Positions 1 to 6,984 of a stretch of 18,564 nt of DNA are shown piece by piece. Positions within the stretch are counted from its first letter, which is position 1, and each line of letters opens with the position of its first letter. Position numbers and translations under genes: made by a program. Source of the stretch: Gammaproteobacteria bacterium (GTDB lineage Bacteria; Pseudomonadota; Gammaproteobacteria; SG8-11); assembly GCA_016200445.1 (NCBI GenBank), contig JACQEQ010000158.1, forward strand, positions 1 to 18,564. The letters are read 5' to 3'. A model generated the notes under the pieces. That model ran no database searches and had not been told where the DNA came from. It was given only the letters and a program-made list of their open reading frames with translations.

Positions 1-1065
1 ACCGTATGTCGTGACGCGCTTCACCGGAGGCTTCAACTGTTTCGTCGCCTCCACCGTTGCTCCGGTTGCTTCCGGCTGGAGCACTGGCCGGGTGGGGCTT
101 GCACCCACTGGAAAACGCCGCCTTTTCACGGCGCACGCCAACACGGTGACGTTGCTCTGGGAGTGATAGCCGGCATCGGTGGTGATCACCGTGGTGGGGG
201 TTCGATACGCTGCGGTGGCGGTGACCACCGGCAGCAGCAGTTCTTGTTCCGAGCCCGTGCCGTGCGCTTGCGCTGCGAGGATGATTTGGTTTTTTTCATC
301 CACCGCGGCCACACCGGTATCGCCTTGGATGACGCCTTTACTGGTGGCCATCTTGGCGGATTCATTATCGGTGCGGTTGGATAAGCGCACTTTGCCTTTA
401 ACGCCTTTACGGTCGGCTTTGTTTGTTGCTAACCACGTGCGCAGCTGCTGCGCTTCGCGCTGCAGCCGGGCAAGCTTTTTGGCTTCACGCGCCGCTAAAG
501 CAGCATCGCTCGGGGCAGTGTCCGCCTGACAATGCTGCTCCACGATCTTCTTCGCCGCCGCTTCCATCTTGCCAAGCTGACGCTGATCGTCTTTGCGCGT
601 GCCGGACTTGGCCTTGCTGGCGTTGGACGGCAGCTTCACGCCATCGATGGCGAACATCTCCCGCCCAATCAATCCTTGCCGGTCGCACACCACCAACACC
701 TGCGCGAACAGCGCCGCCACCGTCGTACCCATGCCCGAGATGAACGCCGCCAGCGTGGTGAAGTGCGGTTGGCTGTCGCCCGACACCGCGATGAACAACA
801 TGTTCTCGCGGCACGCCGCTTCGATTTTGCGGCTGCCGATCACCCCCCGGCTGTAGGCCAACAACACGATCTTGAGCAGCGCCGCCGGATCGAACGCCGG
901 CGCACCGTGCTCGTCGTTCTGGTAGCGGACGTGGAACGGGCCGAGGTCTAACTCGTGATCGACCAAGTGGCACAGCGCGTGTTCGAAACTGCCGGGCAGC
1001 ACTTGCCGGTCAAAGTCCACCGCCAGCATTTTGAGGCCTTTGTGGACCGGTTTGTAACGCGCCAT
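1..1065 (-). CDS. IS1182-family transposase, partial at left edge and diverging from the family C-terminus
   Basis: The frame starts with ATG at 1065, preceded by GGGAG, and stays open for 355 codons to the window edge. The N-terminal part reads like IS1182 transposases: a DUF772-type region (residues about 58-115, containing LLKIVLLAYSRGVIGSRKI), then AIDGVKLPSNASKAKSGT with the first acidic residue of a DDE-type core. A charged Ala/Lys/Arg helical linker follows, then GVAAVDEKNQ (second Asp) and TDAGYHSQSN (third acidic region). After about residue 310 the expected continuation (a stretch like GIDAYIADN with RDPRF) is missing. It is replaced by about 45 residues rich in Arg, Pro, Thr and Val, encoded by a hairpin-rich segment. 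The copy is therefore probably inactive, through insertion or recombination, although the frame stays open. The family call is firm. The state of the gene is inferred because the window ends here. Confidence 0.85.
   Translation of the reverse strand, partial: MARYKPVHKGLKMLAVDFDRQVLPGSFEHALCHLVDHELDLGPFHVRYQNDEHGAPAFDPAALLKIVLLAYSRGVIGSRKIEAACRENMLFIAVSGDSQPHFTTLAAFISGMGTTVAALFAQVLVVCDRQGLIGREMFAIDGVKLPSNASKAKSGTRKDDQRQLGKMEAAAKKIVEQHCQADTAPSDAALAAREAKKLARLQREAQQLRTWLATNKADRKGVKGKVRLSNRTDNESAKMATSKGVIQGDTGVAAVDEKNQIILAAQAHGTGSEQELLLPVVTATAAYRTPTTVITTDAGYHSQSNVTVLACAVKRRRFPVGASPTRPVLQPEATGATVEATKQLKPPVKRVTTYG
26..133. other. Array of four consecutive hairpins at the transposase break
   Basis: Four inverted repeats follow each other with short gaps: GGAGGC/GCCTCC (26-31 with 47-52), GCTCC/GGAGC (59-63 with 78-82, with CCGG/CCGG nested inside), GGGTG/CACCC (90-94 with 102-106) and CGCCG/CGGCG (116-120 with 129-133, loop CCTTTTCA). 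The segment coincides with the place where the transposase stops resembling its family. It may be a small inserted structured element or repeat; its identity is not known to me. Confidence 0.55.
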
Positions 1066-1100
1066 GGGGAGCTCCCGTTTGCATTTGATTGTTGAAATGC

Positions 1101-1129
1101 ATTATATCATACATGGAGCCATGTGTTGA
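1101..1129 (-). promoter_or_regulatory. Sigma-70-type promoter of the transposase gene
   Basis: On the minus strand a perfect -10 TATAAT (1101-1106) sits 17 bases from TCAACA (1124-1129), a 4-of-6 match to the -35 consensus. The start codon lies 35 bases downstream of the -10 box. Confidence 0.6.
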
Positions 1130-1157
1130 CAGTATTTCGGGGGTTAATTCTACACCC

Positions 1158-2279
1158 TCAACGACTGACATGACTCACGCTGAGTGAGTACGGTCCGGCG
1201 CCAGAAACGAACGGAGAGCCGGTGATCTGTTTCAATCCCCCCGTCGTTGTGTCGATGGCGTACACGCCGATGTTGTTGGCGCCGTTATTCGCGACATAGG
1301 CGAAATGGCGTGACGGTTCGACCACTACGGCGTACGGATACCAATCCGTTTTAAACGGCGAGCCTTGGATTTCTGTCAGCACGCCCGAGGCTTGCTCGAT
1401 CTGAAACACGCTGATGTCGTGACCTGCCCAATTCGCGACGTATAAATACTCACCGTTCGGGTCGGTCGTTACCGAATATGGTTTCGCACCGACCACAAAC
1501 GGTGAACCTTTGATTTCCGTCAGCTCGCCGCTGATCGCATCAATGGCGAACGCAGAGACCGTGGTAGAGCCATAATTTGACACATACAAGAAGCGATTAT
1601 TGGGTGTCACCTTGGTGTAGATCGGATGTTCATCGGTCTTGGCCGCATGTCCGGCCATGCTGAGCGCGCCGGTCTTGGCATTAATATGATAGGTATCGAC
1701 CGTGTCCGCGTTGAAACTCGACACGAACGCGAACTTGCCGTTGGGCGAGGTGTTGACAGAAATAGGATGGGCGTCGGTCGGCGCAGTGCCCGCGACTTTT
1801 TTCAGGGCGCCGGTCTTGGCATTAATAGCAAATACCAGCGCTACATTGGCGTCTTCATTTGCAACATAAGCGAAGCGCCCGTCCGGCGTCACGGTGACCG
1901 CATCCGGATATTTACCGGCTGCAAACGGCGAACCGGCAATCGGCGACAACGCGCCGGTCTGCACATTCACGCGGAATCCGGTCACGGTATCGGAGCCCTG
2001 ATTGGCGACATACACAAAACGGCCGTTGGGCGACACGCTCACCGACACCGGATAGGCGCCGGTCTTATAGGGTGAGCCGGGCACCGGCAGCAAAGCACCG
2101 GTTGCTGCATCAATCTGGTAAGCAGACAAATTGCCATCAACCTGATTGGCCGAATAAACATATTCGACGTCGCCAACCTTGGCGGCAGACGCAGCGGCCT
2201 GAACGAACGGAACAGACAACACAACCGCGAGAAATACAAACAACGAAACGTGACCACGCCACTGCCAACGACTCAACAT
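1158..2279 (-). CDS. Exported seven-bladed beta-propeller protein, YVTN/6-phosphogluconolactonase-like fold
   Basis: The start is placed at the ATG at 2279 because GGGAGGG lies just upstream and the next residues form a signal peptide (MLSRWQWRG, a hydrophobic stretch VSLFVFLAVVLSVPF, then AAASAA). The longer open frame starting at 2333 would put 18 unrelated residues before it. The mature part consists of exactly seven repeats of about 46-48 residues. Each has a core like FVYVANxxxxTVxxFxIxxxTGAL, then GSPF, a P-x-SVxVSPNG turn, and the next blade. This matches the lactonase / YVTN propeller family (about 370 residues). Members are often annotated as lactonases, but many are periplasmic or surface binding proteins, so no reaction is claimed. 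It follows the sulfur operon on the same strand, with a terminator-like hairpin in the gap, so it is probably a separate unit. The insertion sequence begins right after its stop codon. Confidence 0.88.
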   Translation of the reverse strand: MLSRWQWRGHVSLFVFLAVVLSVPFVQAAASAAKVGDVEYVYSANQVDGNLSAYQIDAATGALLPVPGSPYKTGAYPVSVSVSPNGRFVYVANQGSDTVTGFRVNVQTGALSPIAGSPFAAGKYPDAVTVTPDGRFAYVANEDANVALVFAINAKTGALKKVAGTAPTDAHPISVNTSPNGKFAFVSSFNADTVDTYHINAKTGALSMAGHAAKTDEHPIYTKVTPNNRFLYVSNYGSTTVSAFAIDAISGELTEIKGSPFVVGAKPYSVTTDPNGEYLYVANWAGHDISVFQIEQASGVLTEIQGSPFKTDWYPYAVVVEPSRHFAYVANNGANNIGVYAIDTTTGGLKQITGSPFVSGAGPYSLSVSHVSR

Positions 2280-2305
2280 TACGCCCTCCCGACTGCGTTT
2301 GCGGT

Positions 2306-2331
2306 AAACAAACGGCGCGCCGCAGCGCGCC
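2306..2331 (-). terminator. Probable intrinsic terminator after the sulfur operon
   Basis: On the minus strand GGCGCGC and GCGCGCC form a 7-bp stem with a 4-base loop (2314-2331). It is followed by CGTTTGTTT, a short, imperfect T-rich tail. It lies between the DUF1641-like gene and the propeller gene and just ahead of the latter's ribosome binding site. Confidence 0.45.
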
Positions 2332-2412
2332 ATGCACGAACGAATGATACTGTGGCCAACCGCACCGGGCCAGCACCAGGCACTGGGGGTGGCAGACTAA
2401 TCGCGGCCGAGG

Positions 2413-3207
2413 TTATTTATTGGCCGGTCCGCAATGAGTTCGCATTTGTTTGCCCAGCGCAAACATAAAACGCAGCGTCTCCTGATTTTCCGCATCGCGC
2501 ATCATCTGCCACAACGGGCCAATGCCACCGGTCGCAGGCGTACCGTGCTTGACTTCGCTGCTGGCGGTTTCAAAGCAAGTCAACATCTGCTCCAGCATCG
2601 ACATGCGATCCAACAAGCGCGACAACCCGTCGACCATGCGTTCCAGCGAGCCGTTCGACTCCAGGCGTTCGAGCAACGACACCAGCCGATCCACACCGCC
2701 GCGATTCAACCGGTCAACTAACGTCACACCGTTGCTCAGGGTGTCGGCCAAGCGCACCACCATCTCGTCGGTCATGGCGTCCTGCGCTGAGCCGAGCACG
2801 CGCGCCAATTGCGCAATCCGTTCCAGGTCGCCGTCGTTGACCACACGCGCCAACACAGGAATCGCCTTTTCCAATCCGGAACGATTGACTTGATCGATCA
2901 GATCCACGCCGCCGCTCACCGCCTCGGTCAAGCGTCCGACCATATCGTCGGTCACGGCATCTTGCGCCGAACCCACCACCCGGGCGAGTTGTGCCAAGCG
3001 TTCGAGGTCGCCGTTGTTGACCATTTCTGCCAGCACCGGAATGGCTTTATCCAAACCGCTGCGGCCGACACGGTCCAGCAAATCCATCGCGTCGCTGGCG
3101 GTGCCGGATAACCGCGCCACCATGTCGTCGGTCAACGCGTCGTGCGCCGCGATCATCACGCGCTCGACTTCCTGACCCACTCCACTCGTTGTTTGTTCTG
3201 TGCTCAT
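2413..3207 (-). CDS. DUF1641-like helical protein made of three 60-residue repeats
   Basis: The start is the ATG at 3207, with GGAGG 8 bases upstream. The open frame reaching back to 3510 is a shadow of the neighbouring gene. The 264-residue protein has no signal peptide or membrane segment and looks wholly helical. Residues 21-80, 81-140 and 141-200 are tandem repeats with the same length and phase, opening with AHDALTDDMV, AQDAVTDDMV and AQDAMTDEMV, and the first two also share AIPVLA and NxGDLER. A C-terminal tail (201-264) has Met-rich helices, two Cys (211, 259) and the segment RFMFALGKQM. DUF1641 proteins are known beside SQR-like flavoproteins and formate dehydrogenase subunits; their biochemical role is not established. 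The gene begins 13 bases after the SQR-like gene stops, so the two are co-transcribed. A scaffold or accessory role for the flavoprotein is inference. Confidence 0.75.
   Translation of the reverse strand: MSTEQTTSGVGQEVERVMIAAHDALTDDMVARLSGTASDAMDLLDRVGRSGLDKAIPVLAEMVNNGDLERLAQLARVVGSAQDAVTDDMVGRLTEAVSGGVDLIDQVNRSGLEKAIPVLARVVNDGDLERIAQLARVLGSAQDAMTDEMVVRLADTLSNGVTLVDRLNRGGVDRLVSLLERLESNGSLERMVDGLSRLLDRMSMLEQMLTCFETASSEVKHGTPATGGIGPLWQMMRDAENQETLRFMFALGKQMRTHCGPANK
2608..3147 (-). repeat. Three tandem 180-bp coding repeats
   Basis: These are the coding counterparts of the three 60-residue repeats in the DUF1641-like gene: 2968-3147, 2788-2967 and 2608-2787. The first two units are the most alike in protein. 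Third-codon-position differences show the duplication is not very recent. Confidence 0.8.
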
Positions 3208-3220
3208 GTACGCGCCTCCG

Positions 3221-4354
3221 TTACAACAAACCTCGAACCGAGCTCCAATACAGCTTGTTATAGGCAAGCTTGAACCAGTGAATTGCCTTGGTCGGTGCCT
3301 TCGGATCGGGTGGCGTCGTGTAATTAAACATCGCATAGGTCGCGCGATCTTTGCCGGCCTGAATAAAACAGAACACCTTGCCGTCGTAGTCACGCACTGG
3401 CGCCCCAAGCTTGACCATCGCAGCGATATTCTCGCCCAAGGCTTCGGCCTCGAAGTGCGCGGTCGAGCCGGCCTTGCTGATCGGAATGTTGGTGGTATCG
3501 CCCAACACAAACACGTTGGTGCGGCCTTCCATATTGAGCCGCGTACGATTGGTCGGAATAAATCCGTTGGCGCCCAATCCGTTCTTCTCCAGCACTTCCA
3601 TACCCTTGTGCGCGGGAATCGCGATCAGCAAATCATAGGGCGTATCGGTGCCTTCTTCGCTGCGCAGAATCTTGTTTTTGCCGTCGACTTCTTTCATGTT
3701 GAACAGGGTTTCGTACGTGATACCCAACCGCCCGAACTCGGGTGTGGCCCACTTCGCGACATTTTCCAAACTGTGCGTTCGCCCGATTGGATAGGTGTAA
3801 TGGATCTGCACCTTGTCGCGGATACCGCGATCCTTGAAGTAATCGTTGAGCATAAAGGTGATTTCCAGCGGCGCCATTGGGCACTTGTGCGGCACACCCA
3901 CCGTGATCACCACTTTGCCGCCTTGAAACTGTTGCAGCGCTTTGCACATTTTCACCGCCGACTCTTCGGTGTAAAACGTTTCCGAATTCTCGGCTAAGCC
4001 GGGAATGGTCTCCGGCACCATGCGCGAGCCGGTGGCGATCACCAGCATGTCGTAGTCGATGGTCGCTCCGCTTTTTGTCTTGACCTGGTTCTTATCTAAC
4101 GCAAACTGCTCAACCGGGTCGACGTGAAACTCGATGCTCGGCTCCAGCAAACTGCGTTGATCGCGATACAACTCGTCCGGCATCATCTTGCCGACTGCCA
4201 CATATAATAAGCCGGGCTGATACATATGACGCTCCGATGCCGACAGCAAAATTAACCGTGCTTTGCCGTTTTTCAGCTCGCCGCTCAAACGCCGCGCGAG
4301 GTTGTTTGCCAAAATCGTCCCACCGGTTCCACCACCTACGATGACAATCTTCAC
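3221..4354 (-). CDS. SQR-like FAD-dependent oxidoreductase (sulfide:quinone reductase family)
   Basis: The 377-residue protein starts at a GTG (4354), preceded by the strong site GGAGGAAGG. It opens with the FAD-binding motif GGGTGG (7-12). ATGSR (107-111) and VFVLGDTTNIP (281-291) are the second and third dinucleotide-fold signatures of pyridine nucleotide-disulfide oxidoreductases. Cys137, Cys158 (in HKCPMAPLE) and Cys329 (in KVFCFIQAGKD) are the only cysteines. The last two fall where sulfide:quinone reductases carry their redox-active pair, as in the Acidithiobacillus enzyme (Cys160 and Cys356). The C-terminus (HWFKLAYNKLYW) is aromatic and basic, fitting membrane attachment and quinone access. 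The expected reaction is oxidation of sulfide or a protein persulfide with electrons passed to quinone. TusA- and DsrE-like genes upstream point to persulfide transfer. The exact SQR type, or a related non-SQR flavoprotein, cannot be decided here. Confidence 0.85.
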   Translation of the reverse strand: MKIVIVGGGTGGTILANNLARRLSGELKNGKARLILLSASERHMYQPGLLYVAVGKMMPDELYRDQRSLLEPSIEFHVDPVEQFALDKNQVKTKSGATIDYDMLVIATGSRMVPETIPGLAENSETFYTEESAVKMCKALQQFQGGKVVITVGVPHKCPMAPLEITFMLNDYFKDRGIRDKVQIHYTYPIGRTHSLENVAKWATPEFGRLGITYETLFNMKEVDGKNKILRSEEGTDTPYDLLIAIPAHKGMEVLEKNGLGANGFIPTNRTRLNMEGRTNVFVLGDTTNIPISKAGSTAHFEAEALGENIAAMVKLGAPVRDYDGKVFCFIQAGKDRATYAMFNYTTPPDPKAPTKAIHWFKLAYNKLYWSSVRGLL

Positions 4355-4420
4355 GCCTTCCTCCGTCTACAATTAAGGGGCCGCAGCCTATGCGCGGCAC
4401 AGATCCGAATTTTCCATTGA

Positions 4421-4651
4421 TTATTTTTTCTTGCGCACCAGCACATGCCACACACCGGCTTCTTCCTTGCTTTCCAAATAGTCATGCCCAACCTTACGTA
4501 TCCACTCGGGAATATCCTTGGCGGAGCCTTGATCGGTCGACAGCACTTCCAGTTCGTCGCCCACCTGTGCGGACTTCATCGCCGCAATCAACTCCATCAA
4601 CGGACCCGGGCAATAACTGCCGCGTGCATCGACAATTTTCTTTTCCGCCAT
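4421..4651 (-). CDS. tusA: TusA-family sulfur-carrier protein
   Basis: The start is the ATG at 4651, with GGGAGGAA upstream; an in-frame ATG at 4672 lies before that site and is unlikely. The 76-residue protein has the defining CPxP motif (CPGP, 14-17) after VDARGSY. Its length and beta-alpha-beta-alpha pattern are normal for the family. TusA proteins carry sulfur as a persulfide on this cysteine and hand it to partners such as DsrE or Hdr-like complexes in sulfur oxidisers, or to tRNA thiolation enzymes. The placement between a DsrE-like and an SQR-like gene favours the dissimilatory role. It lies 30 bases after the DsrE-like stop and 66 bases before the flavoprotein start. The C-terminus ends in VRKKK. 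Confidence 0.9.
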   Translation of the reverse strand: MAEKKIVDARGSYCPGPLMELIAAMKSAQVGDELEVLSTDQGSAKDIPEWIRKVGHDYLESKEEAGVWHVLVRKKK

Positions 4652-4681
4652 GTCAGAATTCCTCCCGCACACCCAGCAAAA

Positions 4682-5071
4682 TTAAAATGACCATACCTGG
4701 CCCCCGCTGGCATCGCTCAGAAACTTGGTCAGCCCTAAAGGTTCAGAAAGATAAGGCTCCAGGTCCGCAGGCTGCACACCTAAAATATCCATCGCCATCG
4801 AGCACGGGTAGATTTTGGCATCGCCCAGCTCCACCGCCTGCTGAAACAGGGTTTTGAACGACGGCGCGTTTTTTTTCTCGAGCAACACGCCCACATGACC
4901 TTCCGCCGGCGCGACTTGATTCGCACCTTTAACAAAATATTCCAACGCGTTCATCGAGAGAAACACCACCACTTCGTTGCCGCTGACCGCCCCGACCGAC
5001 GCAAGCATAGACGCCATTTGCAGTTGTTCGCGCATACCGGACACTGCCACGATACTGATTCGTTCTGACAT
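4682..5071 (-). CDS. DsrE/DsrF-like sulfurtransferase-family protein
   Basis: The 129-residue protein starts at the ATG at 5071, with AGGAG upstream, and is the first gene of the sulfur operon. The pattern ISIVAVSG, then MASMLASVGAVSGNEVVVFLSMNALEYF, is typical of the DsrE/DsrF-like fold. The single cysteine, Cys90 in AKIYPCSMAMDILG, is at the conserved position that carries persulfide in DsrE and TusD proteins. Members usually transfer sulfur to or from TusA, which is encoded next. It is longer than classical DsrE and lacks the membrane helices seen in some DsrE2 proteins. A partner such as DsrF or DsrH is not present, so a homo-oligomer is likely. Confidence 0.85.
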   Translation of the reverse strand: MSERISIVAVSGMREQLQMASMLASVGAVSGNEVVVFLSMNALEYFVKGANQVAPAEGHVGVLLEKKNAPSFKTLFQQAVELGDAKIYPCSMAMDILGVQPADLEPYLSEPLGLTKFLSDASGGQVWSF

Positions 5072-5302
5072 GTATTTCTCCTGTTCGTCACACGCGATAG
5101 AGACGCATTACTGTGCACTTTTCATTTTCAAGCCGTCCAGCACTTCCTGAAATATTTCCCGATCAACTGCATTTTTTACCGATGCTTATGGCTCCAACAA
5201 TAGTCCGAATACAGATCCGTCCTATCCGCAATTTCCCCGATGCAGCGCGTTCGCCGTTTGTTACCCTATGATTACGACAGACCCACCGGATCGGTAGCCA
5301 AC
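5072..5302. other. Divergent intergenic region between the sulfur operon and the phosphorylase gene
   Basis: This region must hold promoters for both directions, but no convincing -35/-10 pair stands out. It contains the 10-bp palindrome GAAATATTTC (5149-5158), a possible operator. On the minus strand a 25-codon open stretch (5111-5185) ends at a TAA (5108-5110) and looks like a protein C-terminus, but has no start codon with a ribosome binding site. Confidence 0.35.
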
Positions 5303-6868
5303 ATGAGCGTGACCCCGCCCCCGTCAAAAACAAACGACACTGCCACCCTCAAATTGCGTCGCGTCGCCATCGACACCTATCGCGAAAACGTCGCCTACCT
5401 GCATCGCGAGTGCGAGCTGTATCGTGCGGAAGGCTTTCAGGCCTTGTCGAAAATCACCGTCAGCGCCAACGGCACGCGCATCTACGCCGTGCTCAACATC
5501 GTCGACGACGTCAACATCGTGCAACCCGATGAACTGGGCTTGTCGCTGCAGGCGTTCGCGCAGATGAATCTGGCGCCCGGTGGATTGGTACGCGCCGCGC
5601 ATGCCGAACCGGCACCGTCGATGGATGCAGTGCGCCGCAAGATCGGCGGCGAACGTCTCAGTGCACAGGACTTTCACGACATCGCCCGCGACATCGTCAG
5701 CCATCGCTATTCCAAAATGGAAATGGCCGCGTTTCTAGTCGCCTCCGGTCAAACCGGTCTGGATCGCGAAGAAATTCTCGATCTCACGCGCGCGATGACG
5801 CAGTCGGGCAAACAGCTGAGCTGGGACGAAACCGTGGTGGTCGACAAACATTGCATCGGCGGCATCCCCGGCAATCGCACCTCGATGATTGTGGTGCCGA
5901 TCGTCGCCGCGCACGGCATGCTGATGCCCAAAACTTCCAGCCGCGCCATTACTTCCCCTGCCGGCACTGCCGACACCATGGAAGTGCTGGCGAATGTCAA
6001 CCTCAGCCCCGAAACGATGCACGATGTCGCACGCACTCAGCGCGCCTTTCTCGCTTGGGGCGGAACCGCGCACCTGGCGCCTGCGGACGACATCCTAATC
6101 TCAGTCGAACGCCCGTTGGGCATCGATTATCACGGACAACTGGCCGCCTCGATTCTGTCCAAAAAACTCGCCGCCGGTTCCACGCATTTGTTGATCGACA
6201 TTCCAGTCGGCCCAACCGCCAAAGTGCGCCACATGAACGAGGCGTTGCAATTACGTAAGCTGTTCGAATTCGCCGGGGACCGGCTCGGCCTGCATCTGGA
6301 AGTCATCATCACCGACGGCAGCCAGCCGGTCGGGCGCGGCATCGGTCCGGTACTGGAGGCGCGCGACGCGATGCAGGTGTTGCACAACGACCCGGTTGCG
6401 CCGAACGATTTGCGCCAGAAATCCCTGCGCTTAGCCGGGCGCCTGCTGGAGTTCGACCCGGACGTGCGCGGCGGTTACGGCTATGCCATTGCACGCGATA
6501 TTCTCGACTCCGGCCGTGCGCTGGAAAAAATGCAGGCCATCATCGCCGCACAGGGTCAGCAACAAACGCACTTCAAGCTTGGCACGCTGAGTTTCGAAAT
6601 TACTGCGGCGGGCTCCGGGGTCGTCACCGCTATCGACAATTTTCAGCTCGCTAAAATCGCGCGCATGGCGGGCGCCCCGATGGACAAAGGAGCTGGAGTT
6701 GACGTTTTAAAAAAACTCGGTGAGCCAATCAATCGGGGTGAAACGCTCTACCGGGTGTACGCCGAGTTTCCGGCTGACTATCAATTCGCACTAAAGCTGG
6801 CGCAACAAAACAACGGCTACACGCTCGGCGTGGAATCTGAAGTGACCAAGTCGTATATGGAGTTTTAA
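5303..6868 (+). CDS. Thymidine phosphorylase-family protein, AMP phosphorylase-like
   Basis: From the ATG at 5303 the protein has 521 residues. An earlier in-frame ATG at 5240 would add 21 residues that lie outside the family; neither start has a clear ribosome binding site. The domains follow the family order: an N-terminal beta domain (about 15-95), a helical and phosphate-binding core, and a C-terminal domain. The key signature is DKHCIGGIPGNRT (181-193), then KTSSRAITSPAGTADTMEV (210-228). This is the form found in archaeal AMP phosphorylases and their bacterial relatives, and differs from the KHSTGG motif of classical thymidine and pyrimidine phosphorylases. AMP phosphorylase converts a nucleoside 5'-monophosphate and phosphate into the base and ribose 1,5-bisphosphate. 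The next gene encodes a PRPP synthase-like enzyme, supporting a role in nucleotide salvage. Substrate (nucleotide or nucleoside) is unproven. Confidence 0.88.
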   Translation: MSVTPPPSKTNDTATLKLRRVAIDTYRENVAYLHRECELYRAEGFQALSKITVSANGTRIYAVLNIVDDVNIVQPDELGLSLQAFAQMNLAPGGLVRAAHAEPAPSMDAVRRKIGGERLSAQDFHDIARDIVSHRYSKMEMAAFLVASGQTGLDREEILDLTRAMTQSGKQLSWDETVVVDKHCIGGIPGNRTSMIVVPIVAAHGMLMPKTSSRAITSPAGTADTMEVLANVNLSPETMHDVARTQRAFLAWGGTAHLAPADDILISVERPLGIDYHGQLAASILSKKLAAGSTHLLIDIPVGPTAKVRHMNEALQLRKLFEFAGDRLGLHLEVIITDGSQPVGRGIGPVLEARDAMQVLHNDPVAPNDLRQKSLRLAGRLLEFDPDVRGGYGYAIARDILDSGRALEKMQAIIAAQGQQQTHFKLGTLSFEITAAGSGVVTAIDNFQLAKIARMAGAPMDKGAGVDVLKKLGEPINRGETLYRVYAEFPADYQFALKLAQQNNGYTLGVESEVTKSYMEF

Positions 6869-6874
6869 GTGGTC

Positions 6875-6907
6875 GTGTTCGTTCCCTCTGCAAGTGGGAA
6901 CGAACAC
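6875..6907. other. Perfect 12-bp inverted repeat between the phosphorylase and prs genes
   Basis: GTGTTCGTTCCC (6875-6886) pairs perfectly with GGGAACGAACAC (6896-6907) across a 9-base loop, six bases after the phosphorylase stop codon. No T-run follows, so it is more likely an RNA-processing or stabilising hairpin, or a rho-linked end, than a classical terminator. Confidence 0.55.
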
Positions 6908-6984
6908 TCCGCTTAAACGCCCTTGCCCAATCAAACTGTATATCTAACGTGATTCGCTGCACTTGGAGGTTGCTTTAAAATTCC

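Larger units (their letters stand above)
1..1152 (-). mobile_element. IS1182-type insertion sequence, partial
   Basis: The stretch holds a transposase gene with its own promoter and ends right beside the stop codon of the propeller gene. The right-hand edge is inferred to lie near 1140-1155, where the minus strand reads GGGTGTAGAATTAACCCCC, a plausible terminal repeat. The other end lies outside the window, so neither the inverted repeat pair nor a target duplication can be checked. Confidence 0.6.

Noticed and set aside
485..973. Open frame of 162 codons on the minus strand
   Set aside because: It is in another frame of the same strand as the transposase gene, is rich in Arg and Gly and has no family features.
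2608..3147. CRISPR-like tandem repeats
   Set aside because: The 180-bp units are coding, contiguous and without spacers.
5240..5302. Longer start for the phosphorylase gene
   Set aside because: The 21 extra residues lie outside the family domain and the ATG has no ribosome binding site; kept only as an alternative.
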